A stretch of 64,000 nt of DNA from Planctomycetaceae bacterium (GTDB lineage: Bacteria > Planctomycetota > Phycisphaerae > UBA1845 > UTPLA1), in the NCBI GenBank assembly GCA_011525745.1, contig WYBU01000069.1:30735-94734 (forward strand), written 5' to 3'. The notes beneath the pieces were generated by a model that worked only from the letters and a program-made list of their open reading frames with translations, had not been told where the DNA came from and did no database searches. Below, piece by piece: positions 55,081 through 63,759 of the stretch. A program made the position numbers and the translations under genes. Numbering within the stretch: position 1 is the first letter of the stretch; each line of letters begins with the position of its first letter.

Positions 55081-56202
55081 ATGCGTCACGTCGCTTCGAT
55101 CGCAGCGGTTTTAGTGTGTTTTGTCACTCTGGGGCCAGCGCCGGATGCGCGCGCCGAATTGAGGAACGTCACGGCACAGGTCTCGTCCGAGGTGCAGGAA
55201 GTCTTCATGGGGACCGTCCTGCAAAGCGATCAGACCACGCTCGACTACCCCGGCAGCGTCATGACAAGTCCGGTCACGGCCATCACGCGCCTCGACCGGC
55301 TGGCGCCGGACGATTCCATCGTTTCGGGCGCCCAGGGCATTACCGTTTTCAACGATCCTCGTTTGCTCGGCCTGATCGTGGCAAACGACTTTGGAATGGA
55401 CCTGGCTTCGTTCTCCGCCACGCCCAACAGCGGCTGGGTCGTCAACGGCACGGCATCCGAGCGACGCACGATCGCGTTTCGCCAGGCCGAAGTCGGCGCG
55501 CTGCCGGGCCAGCCGGTGCAGGTAACGAGCACGTTGTTCCTCTCCGGAGTGCTGACGCTTTCGGCATCGGACGCGCAACATGATTTGACCGGTTGCTCGT
55601 CGACGATGCAGTTTACGCTGACGCTGGTCCGCACGGGTCAGGCGAATCAGGCGCTGGTGACAGGCAGCGCGACACTGACGGGCGGCCCCAACGGGGCCGT
55701 GACGCTGGCGACCACGGGTGTAATCGATCCCGCCCAGCACCCGCTGACGAATCTCGACAACACGATTCTCCCGCTGCCGTTGTTGCGGGCCGTAACGTTC
55801 TCGTCATCGCGCGCGGCGGACCAGTTTCAGTATCAATACACCGTCAACGTCGATGAGCAGTTCGAGCTGGTTCTCGATTTCAGCGCCTCGCTGACCACGA
55901 CGCCCGACGGCGCGGGCGGATCCTGCGTGTTCGGACTTCCGCAGATCAGTTTTGCCGACATCATCTCGCGCGTTCAGAACAGTGACGCCGGGCAGAAGGC
56001 GCAGGACCAGATTTCGAGCCTGGTGGACACGACCGGCTCGGACCGGCCCGACGAGCCGGCCACGCGCGTCACGCCGATTCCGCTGCTGTTTGCGCTGCCG
56101 CAGTTGTGCGGCGTGCTGGGGCTTGAGTCGGCCCTGATGCTGCTGGGCGGGGCTTGCCTGATGCGGCGCGCCGGCCGCGTGCGTGGCGGTCGCCGGCGAT
56201 GA
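55081..56202 (+). CDS. Exported protein with unusual C-terminal anchor
   Basis: 373 residues started at 55081 with AAGGAG 7 nt before it. Signal peptide RHVASIAAVLVCFVTLGPAPDARA. The mature part is threonine/serine-rich and strand-like (repeated short blocks of V-T-A-I-T type). The C-terminus resembles a sorting tail without the PEP motif: a hydrophobic segment (SALMLLGGACLM) followed by RRAGRVRGGRRR. Location at the surface is inferred; function unknown. Divergent from the PhnP-like gene. Confidence 0.72.
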   Translation: MRHVASIAAVLVCFVTLGPAPDARAELRNVTAQVSSEVQEVFMGTVLQSDQTTLDYPGSVMTSPVTAITRLDRLAPDDSIVSGAQGITVFNDPRLLGLIVANDFGMDLASFSATPNSGWVVNGTASERRTIAFRQAEVGALPGQPVQVTSTLFLSGVLTLSASDAQHDLTGCSSTMQFTLTLVRTGQANQALVTGSATLTGGPNGAVTLATTGVIDPAQHPLTNLDNTILPLPLLRAVTFSSSRAADQFQYQYTVNVDEQFELVLDFSASLTTTPDGAGGSCVFGLPQISFADIISRVQNSDAGQKAQDQISSLVDTTGSDRPDEPATRVTPIPLLFALPQLCGVLGLESALMLLGGACLMRRAGRVRGGRRR

Positions 56203-56221
56203 AGCGGCTCGCGTTGGTCGG

Positions 56222-56542
56222 ATGGGGGCGTCCCCGGGAACCGTGAACACATACAGCGTCGAAGATGTCTGGGTGTGGGGCGTCGCTGTCGCGGCCGGAC
56301 TCGTCGCGTTGTCCGGCGGACTGATATTTCTATGGCGGCGATTCAAACGATGGACGATGGCCGCCGATGAATCTGAGGAGGATGGCGCCTTCACGTTACA
56401 GGATTTGCGCGAGATGAAGGCGCGCGGGGACATCACCGAGGACGAATACGAACGGCTTCGGGCAGGCATCCTGAGTGCGGTTCGCGGCGCGTCGACACCC
56501 AGGGAGGACAAGCGTCCCCCCAGCCTCGATTTGAACGACTGA
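56222..56542 (+). CDS. Single-pass membrane protein with SHOCT-like tail
   Basis: About 106 residues if started at the ATG at 56222; a GTG at 56183 and another at 56242 are alternatives, so the start is not secure. One transmembrane segment (VWVWGVAVAAGLVALSGGLI) near the N-terminus, then a soluble tail with FTLQDLREMKARGDITEDEY continuing ERLRAGIL, a SHOCT-type short helical motif often found at C-termini. It overlaps or abuts the previous gene and lies 142 bp before clpX. Function unknown. Confidence 0.62.
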   Translation: MGASPGTVNTYSVEDVWVWGVAVAAGLVALSGGLIFLWRRFKRWTMAADESEEDGAFTLQDLREMKARGDITEDEYERLRAGILSAVRGASTPREDKRPPSLDLND

Positions 56543-56600
56543 GCGTGGCCCCGCGGGCTATAATGATTGACGCGCAAACGCGGTTCACGCGGCGGTTTCT

Positions 56601-56676
56601 GGTCAAGCCCTTACGCTTGCCGCGTCGATAGACAACGACCGGGATTCCAGGAATAACGACCCCAATCGGCAAGCGA
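56601..56676 (+). promoter_or_regulatory. Possible hairpin next to clpX ribosome binding site
   Basis: CGCTTGCCG (56614-56622) is complementary to CGGCAAGCG (56668-56676), a 9-bp perfect stem whose 3' arm ends at the GAGG that precedes the TTG start at 56685. The loop is long (about 45 nt). Left of it is an isolated arm GGTCAAGCCCTTACG of the dispersed inverted repeat. Whether it controls translation is inference. Confidence 0.45.
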
Positions 56677-56684
56677 GGACGAAC

Positions 56685-58022
56685 TTGAGCAGCGGATCTC
56701 GAATCGACGGCGGCGGGGGCGGACGCGGCTCGGGGGGCGGCGGGGGCGGCGGGGGCGGCGGCGGCCCGCGGCGGCGCAACAGTTCGTGCAGTTTTTGCGC
56801 CAAGTCGCATCGCGAAGCGGGGCCGATGGTCGAGGGGACCAACGGCGTCTATATCTGCGCCACCTGCGTCGAGCTATGCCACAACATCATCCGGCAGGAG
56901 AAGCGGCGTTCCGGCGGGGCCGGCGTGCTGCTCGAAAAGGTTCCCAGTCCGCGTGAAATTCGCGAGCACCTCGATCGCTACGTCGTCGGCCAGCCCTACG
57001 CCAAGAAAGCGCTGTCGGTCGCGGTGCACAACCATTACAAGCGGCTGAATCACTGGGAGCAAAGCGATCGCGACGACGTCGAGCTTGAGAAGACCAACAT
57101 CCTGCTGATCGGTCCGACCGGCTCGGGCAAGACGTTGCTGGCGCGCACCCTGTCGCGCATCCTGAACGTACCGTTCGCCATCAGCGACGCCACCACACTG
57201 ACCGAGGCCGGCTACGTCGGCGAAGACGTCGAGAACGTGCTGCTGCGGCTGTTGCAGGCGGCCGATTACGATCTCGACTCGGCCCAGCGGGGCATTGTCT
57301 ATATCGACGAGATCGACAAAATCGCACGCAGCGCCGGCAACGTCAGCATCACTCGCGACGTTTCGGGCGAGGGCGTGCAGCAGGCGCTGCTGAAGATTCT
57401 CGAAGGCACGATCGCCAACATCCCGCCGCAGGGCGGCCGCAAACATCCCGAGCAGCAGTACATCCAGATGGACACCTCGCGCATCCTGTTCATCTGCGGC
57501 GGCACGTTCGCCACGCTGGGCGAGATCATTCAGCGACGCATCGGCAAGAAGACCATCGGCTTCGCCACCGAACTGGACGGCACGACCGAGTCGGCCGTCG
57601 AGGCGGCCGAGCTGTTGCGGCAGGTGGTGCCGGAGGACCTGATCGAATTCGGGATGATCCCGGAATTCGTCGGCCGCCTGCCGCTGATCGCGACGCTCGG
57701 CCCGCTCGACGAAGAAGCGCTCGTCAGCGTGCTGACCGAGCCGCGCAACGCACTGTGTCGGCAGTACCGCAAGCTGTTCGAGATGTCCGGTTGCGAGCTG
57801 GAGTTCACGCCCGGCGCGCTGCGGCTGATCGCGCGAGAGGCGCTGAAGCGCGAGACCGGCGCCCGCGCCCTGCGAGCCGTCATGGAAGAGTTGATGCTCG
57901 AAGTGATGTATCAACTACCCGACCGGCCGGACCCCACGCGATACGTCATCGACGAAGCGGTCGTTATGGGCGAGGTGTCGCCGCTTTCGACGGCCCAGGC
58001 GCTGCGAAAAGAGTCGGCTTGA
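56685..58022 (+). CDS. clpX: ATP-dependent unfoldase ClpX
   Basis: 445 residues from a TTG at 56685 (GAGG 7 nt upstream). After a glycine-rich stretch (about 9-27) comes the zinc-binding N-domain CSFC...CATC, then the AAA+ core: Walker A GPTGSGKT, pore loop GYVGEDVE, Walker [10 protein letters not shown], sensor 2 [10 protein letters not shown]. The IGF loop (KKTIGFATE) needed to dock on ClpP is intact, although clpP is not adjacent. It unfolds substrates and feeds them to ClpP. A hairpin upstream (56615-56676) could cover its ribosome binding site. Confidence 0.95.
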   Translation: MSSGSRIDGGGGGRGSGGGGGGGGGGGPRRRNSSCSFCAKSHREAGPMVEGTNGVYICATCVELCHNIIRQEKRRSGGAGVLLEKVPSPREIREHLDRYVVGQPYAKKALSVAVHNHYKRLNHWEQSDRDDVELEKTNILLIGPTGSGKTLLARTLSRILNVPFAISDATTLTEAGYVGEDVENVLLRLLQAADYDLDSAQRGIVYIDEIDKIARSAGNVSITRDVSGEGVQQALLKILEGTIANIPPQGGRKHPEQQYIQMDTSRILFICGGTFATLGEIIQRRIGKKTIGFATELDGTTESAVEAAELLRQVVPEDLIEFGMIPEFVGRLPLIATLGPLDEEALVSVLTEPRNALCRQYRKLFEMSGCELEFTPGALRLIAREALKRETGARALRAVMEELMLEVMYQLPDRPDPTRYVIDEAVVMGEVSPLSTAQALRKESA

Positions 58023-58110
58023 CGCCGAGGCGAACGCCTCACGCTTACTGACGTGCGCGGTTCGTTGCGCCACGCATGCTCGTTCGGGCAGCCGTCGTGA
58101 CACACGCGGT

Positions 58111-58190
58111 GTCAGCACGGTCAAGCCGTCTACAGATGCTTCTTGTCGGATTGGCCAATTCCTCCCGGTGCGGGGCCTTGACCGTGCCGA
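58111..58190. repeat. Long-loop inverted repeat, copy D
   Basis: GTCAGCACGGTCAAGCC (58111-58127) and GGCCTTGACCGTGCCGAC (58174-58191) are complementary with one bulge and one mismatch, enclosing 46 bases. It lies between the convergent 3' ends of clpX and the YmdB-like gene. Best-matched copy of the family; the others are at 5591, 12478 and 63277. At 58041-58070 a stretch similar to part of the 34-kb repeat block also occurs (ACGCTTACTGACGTGCGCGG). Confidence 0.75.
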
Positions 58191-58212
58191 CCCACCGGTC
58201 TGGATGGCCACT

Positions 58213-59034
58213 TCAATCGGTTTCGTTCTCCCCTCCATCGGGAAACGTGTCCGGCACGCAGATGCGTTCGATGGACTGCGCCCGCCCCGACTCCGCGTCG
58301 ATGCGAACGAGAATGCCGCACAGCCGCACGTCGCCGGTCGCGACCTCAAACGCCGATGGAATTCCCGTCAGAAGCGTGCTGACGACGCGATCTTTGCGCC
58401 GGCCGAGCACCGAGTCGTAAGGGCCGGTCATCCCCAGGTCGGTGATGTAAGCGGTGCCGTTGGGCAGCACCCGCTCGTCCGCGGTCGGGATGTGCGTGTG
58501 CGTGCCGAAGACGATGCTCGCTCGGCCGTCGAGATGCCAGCCCATCGCCACTTTCTCGGCCGTCACTTCGCCGTGGATTTCCACGACCACGATGCGCACG
58601 TTGGGCGGCAGCGCTGACAGCCAGCGATCCACGGCGGCGTAAGGGCAGTCGGTCGGCGGCTTCATGTATAACCGGCCGAGCACGGTCATGACCGCGATCG
58701 ACGGCCCCTTTTCGGTGACAAAGACCGTCGCGCCGCGGCCGGGTGCGTGGCTGGGCATGTTGGCGGGTCGGATCAGCCGCTCGGACTTCTGGAGGACGGG
58801 AAAGATATCGCCGCGCTTGAAGGCGTGGTCGCCGAGCGTCTGCACGTCGATGCCGTAGCGAGCGAACTTTTCGTAGAGCGACGCCGTCAGCCCCGAACCG
58901 CCCGCGGCGTTCTCGACGTTCGCGATGACGCAGTCGACGTCGCGCTCGCGGACGAGGCGGGGCAACGCGTGCGAGAGCACGTGCCGGCCGGGACGCCCGA
59001 CCACGTCGCCGATGCACAGGATGTTGAGGTCCAC
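58213..59034 (-). CDS. YmdB-like metallophosphoesterase (TIGR00282 family)
   Basis: 273 residues from a GTG at 59034 with GGAGTG 9 nt upstream; the frame upstream of that is not protein-like. Motifs: LCIGDVVGRPG, ANVENAAGGSG, GDHAFKRG, VEIHGEVTAEKVAMGW and GTHTHIPTADERV, which supply the paired metal-binding residues of the family (2',3'-cyclic nucleotide phosphodiesterases). The expected GNHT is GDHA here, a mild change near the metal site. In Bacillus the orthologue affects biofilm versus motility. No rny or similar partner is adjacent. Confidence 0.9.
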   Translation of the reverse strand: MDLNILCIGDVVGRPGRHVLSHALPRLVRERDVDCVIANVENAAGGSGLTASLYEKFARYGIDVQTLGDHAFKRGDIFPVLQKSERLIRPANMPSHAPGRGATVFVTEKGPSIAVMTVLGRLYMKPPTDCPYAAVDRWLSALPPNVRIVVVEIHGEVTAEKVAMGWHLDGRASIVFGTHTHIPTADERVLPNGTAYITDLGMTGPYDSVLGRRKDRVVSTLLTGIPSAFEVATGDVRLCGILVRIDAESGRAQSIERICVPDTFPDGGENETD

Positions 59035-59288
59035 GACGAAGAGCACTCCGCTGACGGCCCGGCGCGCTGCGCCGCCCCCGTCCCGCCGATCCGGCACTAT
59101 AGCCGCGGCTCGCGAAACGGTCTGCGCGGTGGATCGAGCGACACGCGCCGGTCGGGTCCAGATAAACGAATCGCCGCGAGGCGTGGCGTGTGGGTCCTCA
59201 AAAACCGTCGCGCGTCCGGTGTTTGCGTCGATTCGTGTCATGAAAGAAAAATTGCTAAACCGCCGGACGGCGAATCGTATATTTCGTG

Positions 59289-59953
59289 CGGTGGGGGGAG
59301 ACACGACGGCGGGCGCTGATCCGGTCCGGTGCTCACGCGGCGAATGCCGGGGGCATCGGGCCGGATCATCCCGTCCGTCGTCGATTTCTTCGAGAGTCAC
59401 TTCCCCTTGGTCAGGTGAACGACTTCGTCGGGTCGCTCGGGCGAGCGGCGACGGATGGGACGCCGGGCGACGCACCCGTATCGGCGACGGCCTGATGGAC
59501 CTCGCACTCGAAATCGGGGCGTGCCGGCAGCGTGCGGCAGGCTGTGACGGCAGCGGGCCGGGTGGATGCTGCGACGGCGGTGCGGTCATGGGCGCCGATG
59601 GCGCCGCCGCACGTCGGTTATCGCGGTTCAGGGTCGCCCGGCGGGCGTTTGCGTGTCGCGCCGCGCACGGAGTACGGGGCGGGCCGGTCGTCGGCCGCGA
59701 GATCATCCCTGCACCGGGCCGCGCACCGGGCTATTGGCCCGTGCCGTGGACCGAGGCGACGAGCCGATTCCACGCAGGGGGTGCCGATGACGCTCGCGAT
59801 CGACGGCCGCGCCCGGCGGCTCCGTTATGCGGTAGTTGGAACGAGATTCGCGGCTGAGTGGCCGCCGATCAGACTCCAGTGAAAGGGCCGATTCAGCGTC
59901 CGGCCGCGGGTGTGTACGACCGCGGTTGGCGTTTGAATCGGCCCTTTCTTTAC
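59289..59953 (+). ncRNA. Orphan structured RNA candidate
   Basis: Predicted from structure. Near its 5' end, CGACGG (59304-59309) pairs with CCGTCG (59375-59380), with nested GATCCGG/CCGGATC and GGTGC/GCATC pairs, a 76-nt arm. Next come CGCTC/GAGCG nested in CGTCG/CGACG (about 59424-59451). The 3' end is AAAGGGCCGATTCA paired with TTGAATCGGCCCTTT, followed by CTTTACTC. Length about 660 nt. A short frame (about 31 codons, 59787-59882) just before the terminator has GCAGGGGG upstream and might be a peptide. No RNase P, tmRNA, 6S or SRP signature was recognised. Coordinates are approximate; transcription is inferred. Confidence 0.45.
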
Positions 59954-59955
59954 TC
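59883..59955 (+). terminator. Strong terminator-like stem
   Basis: AAAGGGCCGATTCA and TTGAATCGGCCCTTT form a 14-bp stem with an inner hairpin GCCGCGG/CCGCGGT, followed by CTTTACTC on the plus strand. In the other orientation it would lie after the cysS stop but lacks a U-run, so the plus strand is the more likely direction. Confidence 0.65.
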
Positions 59956-60129
59956 ACCGCGGCCGGGATCGGCGAGACAGGTTGTGACGGAAAAAGGCAC
60001 GAAGGGAAGAAAGACGCCGCGGGACGCTTGTTCGTAAGTCGATGCCCTGTCGTGAGTTGTGTGGTGCGATGTTGGAGAATCGTCGCGGGTTGCCCAGGTA
60101 GGTTGCGTCAAGGTGAACGACTGATTGGT

Positions 60130-61653
60130 CTACTCCCGCCGCCATTCCGTTCCGCCGGGGCGGTCTTCGAGCGTGACGCCCAAATCGGCCATTCGCGTGC
60201 GGATGAAGTCGGCCAACTCGAATTGTCTGAGCTGTCGCGCCTTCTGACGCGCATCGATGAGCAGGCGAATCAGACCCTCGCTCAGCTCATCGTCGCCGCC
60301 GCGCGCGGCCGGCGGCGGCTCCTCGAACAAGCCGAGCAGCCGTCCATGGCCGAGAATCGATCCGACGGCGCCCTCAAGCACGCTGCACGAGTCGGCGTCG
60401 GCGGAATCCTCAAGTCCCGCGACCTCGACGAAACGGTTGACGCAGCCGGCCATTTCGTACAGCACGCCCAGCGCCCCGGCGGTGTTCAGATCGTCGTCCA
60501 TGACACGCACGAACTCCAACTGATGGGCGAACATCTCATCGAGCAGCTTCCTGGCCGCGTCGCCGCCGGCCGCCTGGCGCGCCTGCTCCAGTCGCGTGTT
60601 CACCTGGTAGGCGTCGCGGCCGGTGATGCGGCGGAATCGCTCGAACATGCGATAAAATGTCTGCAATCCTTTTCGCGCGGCGGCGATGGTCTCGTCTGAG
60701 AAATCGAGCGGGCTGCGGTAGTGCGACGAAATCACCATGTAGCGCACCAGTTCCGGCCCCAATTCGTCGATCAGATTCATCAGCAGCAGCCGCTCCTGCA
60801 CGCCGAGCGACTTGGAAATCTTCTCCGGTTCGGCGTCGGGACGCTCCTTCGTCTTCATGCGGGTCAGCCCGTTGTGCAGCCAGAACCGCGCGAACGGCCG
60901 GCCGGTCATGCACTCGGACTGGGCGATCTCGTTCTCATGATGCGGAAAGACGAGATCCAGCCCGCCGCCGTGGATGTCGAACGTTTCGCCCAGGAACTTC
61001 GCGCTCATGGCGGAGCACTCGATGTGCCAGCCCGGCCGGCCGGGACCCCACGGCGAGTCGTAGACGACCTCGCGCGGTTCGTCGGGTTTGGCGGCCTTCC
61101 ACAAAGCGAAGTCGCCCGGGCGTCGCTTGCCGGTTTCGACCAGGGCGTCGCGCGTGCCGGCGAGCAGTTCTTCGGGCTTGCGGTTGGAAAGCTTGCCGTA
61201 ATCGCCGTCGGTCGAAACATCGAAATAGACGTTGCCGTCCGCGGCGTAGGCGTGGCCGCGGTCGATGAGCCGCTGAATCGACGCGATGATCTCGGGAATG
61301 TTCTCGCTGGCCCGCGGCATGGCGTCGATCCCGCGGATGCGCAGCTTCTTCATGGCATCGAGGTAGAGCGATTCGATTCGTCGAGCCAGCTCGGGCACGG
61401 TGGTTTGTTGTTCGCGTGCTTCGACGATGAGCTTGTCGTCGACGTCGGTCACGTTCACGATCAGTCGGACGGAGTAGCCTTTGAACGTCAGATAACGCTT
61501 GAGCACGTCGAAGATGATCGGTCCGACCGCATGACCCAGGTGCGACGGCTTATAGACGGTTGGTCCGCACAGATAGATTCCCACTTTGCCGGGCTGAAGC
61601 GGTTCAAACAGCTCTTTCTGGCGGGTCAACGTGTTGTAAAGGCGCATGGTCAT
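60130..61653 (-). CDS. cysS: Cysteinyl-tRNA synthetase
   Basis: 507 residues from M at 61653 (MTMRLYNT). Class I synthetase: [13 protein letters not shown] carries the HIGH-type sequence; KISKSLG is the KMSKS loop; the first zinc ligand is the cysteine in IYLCGPTVY, another is in HIECSAM, and [12 protein letters not shown] supplies the histidine and glutamate ligands. The C-terminal helical anticodon-binding domain ends EWRRE. It charges tRNA-Cys. Divergent from purF with a 136-bp spacer. Confidence 0.96.
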   Translation of the reverse strand: MTMRLYNTLTRQKELFEPLQPGKVGIYLCGPTVYKPSHLGHAVGPIIFDVLKRYLTFKGYSVRLIVNVTDVDDKLIVEAREQQTTVPELARRIESLYLDAMKKLRIRGIDAMPRASENIPEIIASIQRLIDRGHAYAADGNVYFDVSTDGDYGKLSNRKPEELLAGTRDALVETGKRRPGDFALWKAAKPDEPREVVYDSPWGPGRPGWHIECSAMSAKFLGETFDIHGGGLDLVFPHHENEIAQSECMTGRPFARFWLHNGLTRMKTKERPDAEPEKISKSLGVQERLLLMNLIDELGPELVRYMVISSHYRSPLDFSDETIAAARKGLQTFYRMFERFRRITGRDAYQVNTRLEQARQAAGGDAARKLLDEMFAHQLEFVRVMDDDLNTAGALGVLYEMAGCVNRFVEVAGLEDSADADSCSVLEGAVGSILGHGRLLGLFEEPPPAARGGDDELSEGLIRLLIDARQKARQLRQFELADFIRTRMADLGVTLEDRPGGTEWRRE

Positions 61654-61789
61654 GGCGACACCATCATAGATCGGATGAAAAAGAACGCCCAACGGATCGC
61701 GGTACGGGTTTGCCCGGCCCCAGCGGCGGTCCATGCTACACATCCGCGCTGCGTGCCACTATCCTACTATCAGGCGGAGGCGCCGGTAC

Positions 61790-63214
61790 ATGAGTGATGA
61801 TCGCATCCGGGAGTATTGCGGGCTGTTCGGCGTGTTCGGCACGCCGGCGGCGGCCGAAGCGACGTACAACGGCTTGTACGCTCAGCAGCACCGCGGGCAG
61901 GAGTCGGCCGGAATCTGCACGACCGACGGCCGGCGTCTGCACAACCACACCGCACTGGGGCTGGTGACCGATGTGTTCGACCGCCAGCGGCTCGACGCAC
62001 TGCCGGGACACGCGGCCATCGGACATGTACGCTACTCGACGACCGGCTCGTGCTCGGCGGTCAACGCGCAGCCCTTGCTGATTCAGTTCGCGCAGGGGGA
62101 GGTGGCGGTCGCGCACAACGGCAACCTCGTCAACGCGGTGGCACTGCGTGAGCGGTACGAGCGGCGCGGCGCGATCTTCCGCACCTCGAGCGACACCGAA
62201 GTCGTGCTGCATCTGCTGGCCGATCCGCGATACAGCGAGTCGGACGATCCGCTGGCCAATCTGCTGCCGCAGCTTTCGGGGGCCTACTGCTTTCTGCTGA
62301 TCTACGCCGACCGCATCGAGGCGGTGCGCGATCCCTTCGGACTTCGGCCGCTGTGCCTGGGACGAATGCGCGACCGAGCGTGGGTCGTCGCCAGCGAGAC
62401 AAGCGCGCTGGATATCGTCGATGCGGCCTACGTCCGCGACGTGGCCCCGGGCGAAATCGTGACGCTGTCGGATGCGGGGCTGAGCAGCCGCCGCTTCAGC
62501 GAAGAAGGGGCGGTTCGGCCGGCTCACTGCATTTTCGAGCAGGTTTATTTCGCCGATCCGTCGAGCAACGTCTTCGGGCAGAACGTGCATCAGTTTCGCG
62601 TGGCGACCGGCCGGCGGCTGGCGATCGAAGCGCCGGCCGAGGCCGATCTGGTCATTCCCGTGCCGACGTGCGCCATGTGCGCGGCGCAGGGATTCGCCGA
62701 GCAGAGCGGGCTGCCGCTGGGACGCGGTTTCACCGTCAGCCATTACGCCGGCCGATCGTTCATCATGCCGACGCAGGCGCAGCGCGACATGGAGGTAAAG
62801 CGCAAGCTCAACGTCATCAAGGACTCGGTCCGCGGCAAGCGGCTGGCGGTCATCGAAGACAGCGTCGTGCGCGGCACGACGACGCGCGGCAAGATGGGTG
62901 CGCTGCGCGAGGCGGGGGCGCGGGAGATTCACTTGCGCGTGGCCAGCCCGCCGATCCGCTCGCCCTGTTATTTTGGCATCGACTTTCCCGATCGACGTCA
63001 GCTCATCGCCACCGGGCGCAGCGTCGAGGAAATTCGCGATTATCTGGGCGTCGATTCGCTCGCGTACCTGTCGCTCGACGGGATGTTGGCCTGTGCGCGG
63101 GAACAGCCCGACCAGTACTGTGCCGCCTGTTTCGCCGGCCGCTCGCCGATTCAGGTCGAGTCCGAGCTGGACAAGCTGGCGATGGAGCGTGTGCCGACGG
63201 CGGCACGGGCATGA
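61790..63214 (+). CDS. purF: Amidophosphoribosyltransferase
   Basis: 474 residues from M at 61790 with GGCGGAGG before it. Makes phosphoribosylamine from PRPP and glutamine, the first step of purine synthesis. Nine residues (MSDDRIREY) precede the catalytic cysteine C10 of CGLFGV, matching the removable propeptide of the Bacillus-type enzyme. Four cluster cysteines are visible (RPAHCIFEQ, SPCYFGID, QYCAAC), so it is the [4Fe-4S] form. PRPP loop: IEDSVVRGTTTR. A segment usually reading PDSS is PTCAMC here, an unusual substitution. No other pur genes adjacent. Confidence 0.95.
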   Translation: MSDDRIREYCGLFGVFGTPAAAEATYNGLYAQQHRGQESAGICTTDGRRLHNHTALGLVTDVFDRQRLDALPGHAAIGHVRYSTTGSCSAVNAQPLLIQFAQGEVAVAHNGNLVNAVALRERYERRGAIFRTSSDTEVVLHLLADPRYSESDDPLANLLPQLSGAYCFLLIYADRIEAVRDPFGLRPLCLGRMRDRAWVVASETSALDIVDAAYVRDVAPGEIVTLSDAGLSSRRFSEEGAVRPAHCIFEQVYFADPSSNVFGQNVHQFRVATGRRLAIEAPAEADLVIPVPTCAMCAAQGFAEQSGLPLGRGFTVSHYAGRSFIMPTQAQRDMEVKRKLNVIKDSVRGKRLAVIEDSVVRGTTTRGKMGALREAGAREIHLRVASPPIRSPCYFGIDFPDRRQLIATGRSVEEIRDYLGVDSLAYLSLDGMLACAREQPDQYCAACFAGRSPIQVESELDKLAMERVPTAARA

Positions 63215-63276
63215 GACCTTTGTTCGGAGTGAGGATTCGTCCATTAACAAGCTACACCGTTTCGGCGGGGTTGGCT

Positions 63277-63342
63277 CGGTCAAACCCTCGCACTCGCCAG
63301 ACTTTGAGTCACTCAGAAGCGTGTCTCGCGAGGGCTTGGCCG
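63277..63342. repeat. Long-loop inverted repeat, copy E
   Basis: CGGTCAAACCCTCGC (63277-63291) and GCGAGGGCTTGGCCG (63328-63342), with two non-Watson-Crick positions, about 36 nt apart. It lies 63 bp beyond the purF stop. No U-run follows. Confidence 0.7.
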
Positions 63343-63477
63343 TGTGGCGGCTCACGGTGCGCGAAGGCGGTCGCCGGTGTCAGTTAATTCCGGACGCGCC
63401 CTGAAGCCGTGCACCATCGCATGGGCGGTTGGGCTTGGGCCATTTTCGGCCCGCCAGTGTTCGCTTATCCTGAAGTC

Positions 63478-63759
63478 ATGACTCCATCTTCGCTCAAACC
63501 CGGAATGCGCGTCCGCGTTGCTCAGCGTGTGCAGGCCGGCGCATCGGCCGGTCTGGCCCAGTACAAAGCGGAAGTCGAGGGCACGATTCTCTCCTGCGAA
63601 GCCGAGCCGACGTCGAGTTGGTTCGCTCACGGCAAGAACGACCGCGTCTGGCTGTTGCGGCTGCGGCTGAAGAAGGATGACGGTGAGATCAGCGCGTTGA
63701 ATCTCGACGACGCATCGGTCGTGACCGTTCTCTCGTTGCCTGACGCAGAGCGCGCGTGA
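63478..63759 (+). CDS. Small hypothetical protein
   Basis: 93 residues started at 63478 (MTPSSLKPGMRVRVAQRV). Short beta-rich protein: GMRVRVAQ, VEGTILSCEAEPTSSWFAHG, WLLRLRLKKDDGE, VVTVLSL. The pattern suggests a small SH3-like or KOW-like barrel. The frame is open upstream to 63409 without protein-like composition. No known name; likely a conserved planctomycete small protein, though this is not verified. Confidence 0.6.
   Translation: MTPSSLKPGMRVRVAQRVQAGASAGLAQYKAEVEGTILSCEAEPTSSWFAHGKNDRVWLLRLRLKKDDGEISALNLDDASVVTVLSLPDAERA

Larger units (their letters stand above)
59035..60129. other. 1.1-kb region without a protein-coding gene
   Basis: Between the YmdB-like gene and cysS (both minus strand). 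No frame has protein-like composition; the longest runs also continue antisense through ymdB. It contains a candidate structured RNA (see 59289-59953) in the plus orientation, with a TATATT box near 59277-59282 and a strong terminator at its end. About 175 bp to the right of the terminator show nothing notable. Confidence 0.6.

Noticed and set aside
61736..63355. Long minus-strand frame opposite purF
   Set aside because: purF is unambiguous on the plus strand; the opposite frame is a composition artefact of GC-rich codons.
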